Made by a program: the position numbers and the translations under genes. Below the pieces are notes generated by a model. It saw only the letters and a list, made by a program, of their open reading frames with translations. It was not told where the DNA came from and did not search any database. Source: Streptomyces sp. NBC_01197 (GTDB taxonomy: Bacteria > Actinomycetota > Actinomycetes > Streptomycetales > Streptomycetaceae). Taken from it: a stretch of DNA of 64,000 nucleotides. The stretch is taken from assembly GCF_036010505.1 (NCBI RefSeq), contig NZ_CP108569.1, positions 744,001 through 808,000 of the forward strand, written 5' to 3'. The stretch's first letter is position 1. Every line of letters begins with the position of its first letter. Positions 9,006-16,320 of this stretch are shown here, in pieces.

Positions 9006-10004
9006 ATGTCGCTGAACCCCGTCGCGTACCTCCCCTACAAGGACCCGGACGACTTCATCCGCGAGGTGACCGACCGCATTTGGGTCGGCCGTGACATCGC
9101 CTACATCGTCGACAACTACGAGCCCGACTCGATCGTGCACACCAGCCTCGGCACCGTCGTCGGCCGTGACGGTGTCATCGAAGGCAGCACGATCCGCATG
9201 GGCAGCACACCGGGGCACATCGGCCAGGCGGAGGACGTGGTGTGGGAGGCGCGCGGCGACGACGCTTTCCTCAGCTCCCACCTGGTCTTCTCCGCCGACG
9301 AGCACCTCGTGGACGGCCGCAATATCCGCATTCGCAAGCGCACGGTGGCCAACTGCCTGTACCGACGCGGCCGGATGGTCGAGGAGTGGGTGGTGCGCGA
9401 CGATCTGGCAGACTGCCTGCAGAGCGGCCTGGACCCGGCCGATGCGGCCCGCGAGCTGACCTTTCAGGGGTACAGCGGCTCCATGCTCGATGAGCCGCCG
9501 GAAGACGTGCTGCTGAACGGGGTCAGCGGCGCCCGTCCGGACGAGTTCCGTCCCGAGTGCGAGATGGTGCTCGAGTTCATCGACGAGGTGTGGACGCAGC
9601 GCCGGCTGCACAAGGTCAACGACTTCATGGATCGCGACCTGTTCCTGCACACCGTCGGCGACCGGACCGTCATCCGTCCCGAGCGTTATCAGAGCGACAT
9701 CCTCGCCATGGTCGGCCCCTTCCCCGACGCGCGGTTCACCGTCCGCGACATCCAGACGAACTACTCCCCGCGCTACGCGGGCCTGCGTGTGGCCGTCCTG
9801 TGGACCATGCACGGCAACTACCGCGGTGCCCCGGCCTTCGGCCCTCTCACCGGCCGACCGGTCACGTTGCTCGGCGTCTCGCAGTTTTTGATCCAGGAGG
9901 GCCGCATCGTGAAGGAGTTCCGCGTCTACGACGAGATCTCGCTGCGCGCCCAGATCAACGCGGCACGCGGGGACGGCCCCCGGGTCGAGGCCAACATCTA
10001 CTGA
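9006..10004 (+). CDS. Tandem SnoaL/NTF2-like domain protein
   Basis: 332 residues, start ATG 9006 after GGAAAGGAAG. Two NTF2-fold domains are apparent. One (about 18-130) contains FIREVTDRIW, VHTSLGTVVGRDGVI and RKRTVANCLYRRGRMVEEWVVRD; the other (about 185-310) contains VLEFIDEVWTQRRLHKVNDFM and LLGVSQFLIQEGRIVKEFRVYDE. SnoaL-like proteins are isomerases, cyclases or hydrolases acting on small hydrophobic or keto compounds, or binding proteins. With no polyketide synthase here, a catabolic isomerase or hydratase is more likely. It is the last gene under the ATACGTAT operators. Confidence 0.83.
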   Translation: MSLNPVAYLPYKDPDDFIREVTDRIWVGRDIAYIVDNYEPDSIVHTSLGTVVGRDGVIEGSTIRMGSTPGHIGQAEDVVWEARGDDAFLSSHLVFSADEHLVDGRNIRIRKRTVANCLYRRGRMVEEWVVRDDLADCLQSGLDPADAARELTFQGYSGSMLDEPPEDVLLNGVSGARPDEFRPECEMVLEFIDEVWTQRRLHKVNDFMDRDLFLHTVGDRTVIRPERYQSDILAMVGPFPDARFTVRDIQTNYSPRYAGLRVAVLWTMHGNYRGAPAFGPLTGRPVTLLGVSQFLIQEGRIVKEFRVYDEISLRAQINAARGDGPRVEANIY

Positions 10005-10164
10005 GCTCCCCTGCTGCGGGCCGGCCTCCGGCGTCCAACCACCGACCCCAACACCGCGACCACGTTCCAGAACTGACCAGGCGACAGCAACCGGCCCTCG
10101 CCCCCTCGATGCAACGTCTGCTCACTGATTCCGGCGGGGCAGACCAGGTACGCCGCCGGGCGGT

Positions 10165-11532
10165 TCACAAGTGCTCCTCAATCATGGGGCCGTAACGGTC
10201 GACACCCTTGCGCAGCTGGTCGGCGACCTCCGAAAAGGCCTGCTGAGCGGGGGCGTTGGCCGACCATATGCGCTGCAGAGCGGTGTAGATCCGCACATTC
10301 GCATTCGGAATCGTCATACGCACCTGGTCGCAGGCGCGCGTGAGGTCCAACTGCCTGACGGCCGTCGCGAAGTTCGGGTCGTTCTTCATCAGCTCGACGA
10401 GGGAGGGCTCCTTGACCGCCGCGGGCACCACGGGCAGGTAGCCGGTCTCGACGGCCCACTGCGCGGCGTTCTCAGGGCGGGCCAGAAAGCGCACGAACTG
10501 GGCTGCGGCCTCCTTGCGTTCCCGTGGAACGCGCTTGAATATGCCCAGGCCGCCGCCGCCCGTGTTGACCGCGAACTTCTCCTTCTTCGGCAGGAAGCCG
10601 GTGCCCACCTCCCAGCCGTTCGCCTTCGCCAACTCATTGATCTTCTTCAGGCCACCGGTGGAGGTGACGAGCGTGGCGATCAGCTGGTTGCCCAAGTCGG
10701 CGGTGGGCTCGGTCGCCATGTAAGCGATCTTGTCGTTGAAGATCAGCTTGCGCTGCCACTCGCCCGCCGCCACGGCGCCGCCCTCGTCGATGGTGACGTC
10801 CAGGCCCTTGGAGTACGCCCCGCCCCACTGCCAGGCACTGCACTGGAACTGCCAGTCCCCGTCGACTGCCTGGTACGCCTCCAGGGCTACCCGCTTGCCG
10901 CCCACTCTCAGCCGGGTGATGTGGCGTGACCAGTCGTAGAGCTCGTCATAACTCTCCGGGGGGCGCACCGGTACGCCGGCCTTCTTGAAGAGGGTCTTGT
11001 TGTAGTAGAAAAGCGGCGTGGAGCGCGCCAGCGGCAGCCACCAGGTGTGTCCCCTGCGGGTGCCCTCGCTGAGCAGCCGCGGATTGTAGGTCCGCTCCAG
11101 CTCGCCCCGTGCGAAGTAACTGTCCCAGGGCTCCAGGGCGTCGCCGAAGTAGAACTTGTACCACTTCACGTCGGACAGCACGCACAAGTCGGGGGCCTGG
11201 GCGCCGAGCAGGCTGATGACCGCTTTCTGGGCGCACTCGTCGTAGGTGCCCTGGAACTGCACCTCCACGTACACGTCCCGCTGCTCGCGGTTGAAGGCGT
11301 CGACGAGCTTCTGCAGGGCCGGGCCCACCGGATCTGCGAACGTCGACCAGAGCACCACCCTGGTGCGCCCCCGGAACGCGTCGGGCACCGAACCGCCGGG
11401 CTGTACGACGGTCCCCGTGGTCTGGCCACAGGCGCTCAGCACCGCGGCCAGGCCCAGCCCCGCGCCTGCCCCGAGCGCCCTGCGCCGGCCGAGCACGGGG
11501 CCCGCGAGCTCCCGCAGCGAAGTACGCGTCAT
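10165..11532 (-). CDS. CUT1 ABC transporter substrate-binding lipoprotein
   Basis: 455 residues. The N-terminus has arginines (LGRRRALG), a hydrophobic stretch and the lipobox LSAC, so it should be a membrane-anchored extracellular lipoprotein. The fold is a family-1 solute-binding protein (VVLWSTFADPVGPALQKLVDAFN, later FAVNTGGGGLGIFKRV). The ATG overlaps the upstream permease stop as ATGA. It should capture an oligosaccharide released by the glycosidases at 14-30 kb, inferred from position. It is the last gene of a three-gene operon. Confidence 0.93.
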   Translation of the reverse strand: MTRTSLRELAGPVLGRRRALGAGAGLGLAAVLSACGQTTGTVVQPGGSVPDAFRGRTRVVLWSTFADPVGPALQKLVDAFNREQRDVYVEVQFQGTYDECAQKAVISLLGAQAPDLCVLSDVKWYKFYFGDALEPWDSYFARGELERTYNPRLLSEGTRRGHTWWLPLARSTPLFYYNKTLFKKAGVPVRPPESYDELYDWSRHITRLRVGGKRVALEAYQAVDGDWQFQCSAWQWGGAYSKGLDVTIDEGGAVAAGEWQRKLIFNDKIAYMATEPTADLGNQLIATLVTSTGGLKKINELAKANGWEVGTGFLPKKEKFAVNTGGGGLGIFKRVPRERKEAAAQFVRFLARPENAAQWAVETGYLPVVPAAVKEPSLVELMKNDPNFATAVRQLDLTRACDQVRMTIPNANVRIYTALQRIWSANAPAQQAFSEVADQLRKGVDRYGPMIEEHL

Positions 11533-12407
11533 TTTCCGGCTCCCTGCGTCAGCCCCGCGATGATGTAGCGCTGGGCGAAGAAGAACACGACGAGGACCGG
11601 CACGATCACCATGACGGCACCGGCGAGGATCACTCCCCAGTTGGCGAAGGTCTCGGTGTTCTTGAGGAAGAGCAGACCGATCGGGAGGGTTCGCATGTCC
11701 GCGCTGCTGGTGATGATCAGAGGCCAGATGAAGTCGTTCCACTTGCCGACCATCACTACCAGCGCGACGGTGATCACCATCGGACGAGACATCGGCAGCA
11801 CCACCCGGAACAGAATGCGCAGATGCCCCGCCCCGTCGATCTTCGCGGCGTCCGTGACCTCCTGAGGCAGTGTCAGCATGTGCTGGCGCAGCAGGAAGGT
11901 GCCGAAGACCGAGCCGAGGCCCGGCGCTATCAGGCCCGCATAGGAGTTGACCCAGCCGAGCTGGGCGATGGTCAGGAAGTTCGGCAGCAGCGTGACGTGG
12001 CCGGGCACCATCATCGCACCCAGCAGGAACAGGAAAAGGATCTTCTTGCCGGGGAACGGCAGGAACACGAACGCGTACGCACACAGCAGCGCGGCGATCA
12101 GCTCGATCACGGTGCCGGTCACGGACACGATCAGAGAGTTGAGGAAGAACCGGCCGAACGGCGCGGCGCTCCAGGCGTCGGAGAAGTTGGACCACCGCAG
12201 GTCCGTGGGGACCCAGTGTGGGGGGTAGCTGTAAATCTGCGGGTTGGCCTTCAGCGCTGAGGAGATCAGCCAGTACAGCGGGCCACCCGCGATGACGGCT
12301 ACCAGGACGAGCAGCGCGTACAGACCGAAGCGCTGGGCGCGGCGGGCACCGGAGCGGCTGCCAGTGGCGACCGGGCGTGCACCCGGCAGGGAGTCGGCGA
12401 CTGTCAC
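11529..12407 (-). CDS. ABC sugar-transporter permease (MalG-like)
   Basis: 292 residues from GTG 12407, which overlaps the stop of the first permease (GTGA). It has about six membrane segments. The ATPase-coupling EAA-type loop is EVTDAAKIDGAGHLRILFRVVLPMS (residues listed in part: E..DAAKIDGAG....F..V.LP). It is of the carbohydrate-uptake CUT1 class and should pair with the permease at 12404 to form the channel. Confidence 0.93.
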   Translation of the reverse strand: MTVADSLPGARPVATGSRSGARRAQRFGLYALLVLVAVIAGGPLYWLISSALKANPQIYSYPPHWVPTDLRWSNFSDAWSAAPFGRFFLNSLIVSVTGTVIELIAALLCAYAFVFLPFPGKKILFLFLLGAMMVPGHVTLLPNFLTIAQLGWVNSYAGLIAPGLGSVFGTFLLRQHMLTLPQEVTDAAKIDGAGHLRILFRVVLPMSRPMVITVALVVMVGKWNDFIWPLIITSSADMRTLPIGLLFLKNTETFANWGVILAGAVMVIVPVLVVFFFAQRYIIAGLTQGAGK

Positions 12408-13363
12408 TGGTAGTGCACCTTTCGCTGGAGGAAACGCGCCTGGAATCCAGTGATCAGCAGCAGCAGCACGAACATGATCACCGCCCCGGCCGAGGCCCGG
12501 CCCGCGTCGAAGGTGCGGAAGCCCTGGTCGTAGATGAACCAGCTGAGGATCGAAGTGGAGGTGCCGGGGCCGCCGTTGGTCATCACGGCGATCACATCGA
12601 AGGCCTGGAAGGTGCTGATGGTGCAGGTCACCAGCAGGAAGAAGGTGACGGGCGAGAGCAGCGGCAGGATGACGCGGCGCAGCCGCGTCCACGCTCCCGC
12701 GCCGTCCAGGGCCGCCGCCTCGAACACGTCCCTGGGCAAGCCCTGCAGGCCGGCGAGGTAGACCACGGCGACAAAGCCGGTGTTCTTCCAGAGGTAGACC
12801 AGGACGAGCCCGGACAGCGCCCACTTGGAGTCGGTCATCATCGCCGGCGCGGCCAGACCGAGGGGGGCGAGCAAGGGGCGTATCAGTCCGTAGTTGGGAT
12901 CGAAGAGGAACAGCCACAGGGTGCCGACAGCGGCTCCGGAGAGCACGTACGGGGCGAAGGCCAGCGTCCGCACGACATCCCGCCCGCGCAGCCGCTGGTT
13001 GAGCAGCAGGGCGGTGGCGAGGCCGAGTACCAGGCCGCCCGCGACGACTCCGACGACGAACAGCACGGTCGTCCACAGGCTGCCCCGGAACTCGGGGTCG
13101 GCGAAGAGCGACGTGTAGTTGTCCAGACCGATCAGATGCCACGACGAGGAAACCATGTCCCAGTCGGTGAGGCTCAGATAGGCGTTGTAGATCACCGGCC
13201 AGTAGGCGAAAACCAGCAGGAAGAAGAAGTTCGGCGCGGCGAAGGCAGCGAACAGCAGGTACTCGCGCCGCCGGCGCTGTGCGCGGGTCCGGGGCCCTGG
13301 CTCGCCGGTGGTCGCCGGACTTGGCGGGGCGGCTCTGCCGTCCTGCATTAAGTCGCTCGTCAA
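12404..13363 (-). CDS. ABC sugar-transporter permease (MalF-like)
   Basis: 319 residues from a TTG at 13363, favoured because GGAAGGA lies about 10 nt upstream; ATG 13348 is an alternative without a clear ribosome-binding site. An arginine-rich cytoplasmic start (RTRAQRRRREYL) leads to the first membrane helix; the coupling loop reads VFEAAALDGAGAWTRLRRVILPL in part. It is the first gene of the importer operon. No ATPase is encoded here. In Streptomyces a shared MsiK-type ATPase usually serves such importers, so that is the likely partner. Confidence 0.92.
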   Translation of the reverse strand: MTSDLMQDGRAAPPSPATTGEPGPRTRAQRRRREYLLFAAFAAPNFFFLLVFAYWPVIYNAYLSLTDWDMVSSSWHLIGLDNYTSLFADPEFRGSLWTTVLFVVGVVAGGLVLGLATALLLNQRLRGRDVVRTLAFAPYVLSGAAVGTLWLFLFDPNYGLIRPLLAPLGLAAPAMMTDSKWALSGLVLVYLWKNTGFVAVVYLAGLQGLPRDVFEAAALDGAGAWTRLRRVILPLLSPVTFFLLVTCTISTFQAFDVIAVMTNGGPGTSTSILSWFIYDQGFRTFDAGRASAGAVIMFVLLLLITGFQARFLQRKVHYQ

Positions 13364-13667
13364 GACTGCGTTGTCCTTCCGGTGAGGCGTACAGCGCCCC
13401 CGGCCGGGCGCGGTATCGGCCCTAGGAATACCAACAAAGCGAACGAGAAGAGAACACCGCTGCGTGTTACGAATTGGCAGCCAGGACGCCGGACGCCCCC
13501 GGGCCGATATCTGTCTTTTCCGCCGCGACCTGGCACTTCCCTGGACATCAGAGGGGCGGCGCCCGTCTCACATCCCTGGTGTGATGACGGGCCGAGCGCG
13601 AAGGCGCCGGCCGAGCTGAACCAGCCGTACTGCGACGACTTCGCGACCCGGGCGCCGACCAGGCCAC

Positions 13668-13699
13668 GAGCCGACCAGGAACCGAGCCGACCAGGAACC
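13668..13699. repeat. Two tandem copies of a 16-bp unit
   Basis: GAGCCGACCAGGAACC occurs at 13668-13683 and again at 13684-13699, with a partial related copy (CCGACCAGG) just upstream. Function unknown. Confidence 0.85.
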
Positions 13700-13711
13700 G
13701 AGGGTCGGCAT

Positions 13712-13723
13712 TGAATCGTAATA
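13712..13723. promoter_or_regulatory. Weak rhamnose-regulon-like operator
   Basis: TGAATCGTAATA matches the left half of the operators at 37090 and 13821 but diverges in the right half. It lies upstream of the importer operon and could bring it under the same regulator. Confidence 0.3.
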
Positions 13724-13780
13724 ACCGCCGATCTCCGGCTGGACGCCGCGCAACTAGGCCAATATGCCCCGTCACCACCC

Positions 13781-13832
13781 TTGACCGCCGCCAAGACCTG
13801 ACTATACCGTCCCATCTCGTTAAAACGATTCA
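13781..13832 (+). promoter_or_regulatory. Promoter and LacI-type operator of the GH78 gene
   Basis: -35 TTGACC (13781-13786), 16-bp spacer, -10 TATACC (13803-13808), then TAAAACGATTCA (13821-13832). Read on the other strand the operator is TGAATCGTTTTA, a hybrid of the rha-promoter sites (TGAATCG) and the sites near 27.1-27.2 kb (GTTTTA). Confidence 0.6.
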
Positions 13833-14004
13833 TCTGTGAGATCGCCAAAGGGAGACGCCAATCGGGGCGGCACCCGCTGTCAGCCATGCCAAGGCGGTAA
13901 CTGGCTTGTCGTGCCGGCCGCTCGGCATTCGGAGCGGCCCGCCCCGGACCGCGGCACCCGTTCCACCCTCGTTCTCCGCATCCATCCAGCTTTGCGAGGC
14001 ATGT

Positions 14005-16071
14005 GTGATCACCCGGAAGAGAAGACACCGGACCGCCCTCATCAGCGCGACGTCAGCGGCGCTGGTGGCGATGGCGATGCTCGCACCACAGGCGGCAGAC
14101 GGGGCCCCCGTCGCCGCGTTCTCCGCTGCTCCGCCTTCAGCCACCGGGCATCCCTGGGACGCCTACAACTACTCACCGCAGTCCCGGACGCTGAAGCCGG
14201 TGGCGGTCCAGAGCACCGTGGGCTCGGTGACGGACGCCTCCGGAGTGCTCTCGGGCAAGTCCACCCGGCTGAGCGGCACCGGATCCGCCGTCACCTTCGA
14301 CTTCGGCAAGGACGTCAGCGGTCTGGTCACGCTGCACTTCGCAGCTTCCGACGGCCCGCAACGCGTGGGGCTGGCCTTCAACGAGTCCTCGCAGTACGTG
14401 GGTCCCACGAGCGACGCCTCCACCGGTGGTCCGCGCAGCCGGGACGGAGCGCTCTACGCGGACGTCGACGGCCCGACGACCTACACCATGCTGGCGAAGA
14501 ACCTGCGCGGCGGGTTCCGGTACCTGACCGTCTTCATGGACTCCGCCGGGAGTGCCGGTCTCGACGCGGTCACCGCGCACTTCACGGCCGCACCGAAGAT
14601 GCGGGACCCGCGCGCCTACGCGAACTACTTCTACTCCAGTGACGACCTGCTCAACAGGATCTGGTACGCCGGGGCCTACACGATCCAGCTCAACACCATC
14701 GACCCGAAGACCGGACGGGTCTGGGAGGCTCCCGCCGAGACATGGGACAACACCGGCGACGTGGGCGTGGGCGACACCATTCTGGTGGACGGCGCGAAGC
14801 GGGACCGCACGGTCTGGCCGGGTGACCTCGGGGTCGAGATCCCCTCCGCCTACGCGGCCTTCGGCGACACCGAGTCGGCCCGCAACGCCCTCACGACGCT
14901 CTACCAGCACCAGAAGGCAACGGGCGAACTGCCTTATTCCGGGCCCATGATGAACAAGTACGGGTCCGACACCTACCATATGTGGACCCTGGCGGCGTCC
15001 TGGGACTACTACCAGTACACCGGCGACCGGAAATGGGTCGACGGCATCTGGGACCAGTACAAGCGGGGCGTCGACTACATCGGCGCGAAGATGGACGACC
15101 AGGGCCTGCTGTCGATCGACCAGACCGCCGACTCGGTGCGGAGCCTGCCGAAGGGCGAGAACCTGATCGCCAACGTCCTGATGTGGCGCGTGCTCACGAC
15201 CGGCTCGCAGCTGGCGAGGGCCGAGGGCGACACCACGCTCGCGCAGTCCTACGCGCACCGGGCGGTCGCGCTGCATACCGCGATCGACGGTCATCTGTGG
15301 GACGGGAAGAAGGGGGCGTACCGGTTCTACCCCGACTCCGACGTCTACGCCCAGGACGGCAACGCGCTCGCGGTCTGGTACGGCCTGGCCGACCAGAGCA
15401 AGGCTCGCCGCATCAGCTCGTACCTCACGACCAACTGGAACGACCGCGGGTCGACCTCCCCGGAGAACAAGGGGAACCTGGGGGTCTTCGCCGGGTCCAT
15501 GGAGGTCAACGCCCACTTCGCCGCGGGCGGAACAGCCGCCGACCAGGCGGGAGTCGATCTGATCCGGCGCCAGTGGGGCGCCATGCTCGACGACCCGCTC
15601 GGCACCGGGAGCACGTTCTGGGAGTCGTCGCGCCCGGACGGCTGCATCTGCAGCACCTACGTCAGCCTGGCGCACGCCTGGGCGACCGGGCCGACCACGG
15701 CGCTGACGTTCTCGGTGCTGGGGCTCCAGCCGACCAGCGCGGGCGGCCGGGCCTTCGACTTCGTCCCGCACACCGCCGACCTCACCTTCGCCCAGGGTCG
15801 GATCACCACCACGCTGGGCCCGGTCGACGCCTCGTGGCGCGTCAACCGGAAGGAGGGCAAGTACCACGCGGAGCTCACCGCGCCCAAGAGCAGTGAAGGG
15901 CGAGTCGCGGTGCCGACCTTCGGAAAGCAGATCTCGGTCTTCGTCGACGGCAAGTTGGCCTGGAACGGCACGAAGGCCAAGGCCTACGACGCGCACGCCG
16001 ACGGCGAGTACGTCTACCTGGAATCAGTCGCCGGACATCACGTGATCGACAGCCACCAGCACGTCAGCTGA
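14005..16071 (+). CDS. Secreted GH78-type alpha-L-rhamnosidase, compact form
   Basis: 688 residues from GTG 14005, preceded by GCGAGG. An arginine-rich n-region and a hydrophobic core ending ADGAPVAAF form a signal peptide. A short beta-sandwich precedes a six-hairpin (alpha/alpha)6 barrel with DGAKRDRTVWPGDLG, the GH78 R-D-R..W.GD acid region, and STFWES, the T.WE position of the second catalytic Glu. A C-terminal beta-domain (FVPHTADLTFAQG) follows. It should release L-rhamnose outside the cell. It is shorter than typical GH78 enzymes because the N-terminal sandwich domains are reduced. The start is uncertain: the frame is open further upstream, but only this start yields a normal signal peptide. 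Confidence 0.85.
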   Translation: MITRKRRHRTALISATSAALVAMAMLAPQAADGAPVAAFSAAPPSATGHPWDAYNYSPQSRTLKPVAVQSTVGSVTDASGVLSGKSTRLSGTGSAVTFDFGKDVSGLVTLHFAASDGPQRVGLAFNESSQYVGPTSDASTGGPRSRDGALYADVDGPTTYTMLAKNLRGGFRYLTVFMDSAGSAGLDAVTAHFTAAPKMRDPRAYANYFYSSDDLLNRIWYAGAYTIQLNTIDPKTGRVWEAPAETWDNTGDVGVGDTILVDGAKRDRTVWPGDLGVEIPSAYAAFGDTESARNALTTLYQHQKATGELPYSGPMMNKYGSDTYHMWTLAASWDYYQYTGDRKWVDGIWDQYKRGVDYIGAKMDDQGLLSIDQTADSVRSLPKGENLIANVLMWRVLTTGSQLARAEGDTTLAQSYAHRAVALHTAIDGHLWDGKKGAYRFYPDSDVYAQDGNALAVWYGLADQSKARRISSYLTTNWNDRGSTSPENKGNLGVFAGSMEVNAHFAAGGTAADQAGVDLIRRQWGAMLDDPLGTGSTFWESSRPDGCICSTYVSLAHAWATGPTTALTFSVLGLQPTSAGGRAFDFVPHTADLTFAQGRITTTLGPVDASWRVNRKEGKYHAELTAPKSSEGRVAVPTFGKQISVFVDGKLAWNGTKAKAYDAHADGEYVYLESVAGHHVIDSHQHVS

Positions 16072-16082
16072 GACGATCCACC

Positions 16083-16118
16083 GCGCACGCCTCACGCCGG
16101 CCCGCGTGAGGCGTGCGC
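16083..16118 (+). terminator. Strong hairpin after the first GH78 gene
   Basis: A perfect 15-bp stem (16083-16097 with 16104-16118) closes a 6-nt loop, 12 bp past the stop codon. It should end or attenuate transcription before the GH127 gene. Confidence 0.75.
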
Positions 16119-16320
16119 CGCCCGCCGGACAGCCCGTCCCCACTCCCCGTCGCACAGAGCGCGCTGCGGCTGCCCGGTACACGCCGCCCCCGTTTCGCGG
16201 CGAGCGGGCCACCGTGGCCGGCCGCCACGGGCCCGTTCGCGCTCCGTGCCGCCGAGCGACACCCCGTCCCCCTCCTTCTCGCTCGGCGGATTCCCCGCAT
16301 CCACCAGGAGCCCTGCCGTC

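Larger units (their letters stand above)
13364..14004. other. Regulatory intergenic region between importer operon and GH78 gene
   Basis: About 640 bp separate divergent genes. It holds a 16-bp tandem repeat (13668-13699), a weak operator-like site (13712-13723), and the promoter/operator for the GH78 gene (13781-13832) followed by a leader of roughly 190 nt. No convincing gene is visible. I could not place the importer promoter. Confidence 0.6.

Noticed and set aside
1..10004. Known sulfopropanediol or sulfoquinovose pathway
   Set aside because: No sulfolactate lyase, sulfolactaldehyde or desulfonation gene is visible; the HisD-like proteins alone are not enough.
9006..10004. Polyketide biosynthetic cluster because of SnoaL-like domains and SDRs
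   Set aside because: No ketosynthase, acyl carrier or other polyketide gene anywhere in the window.
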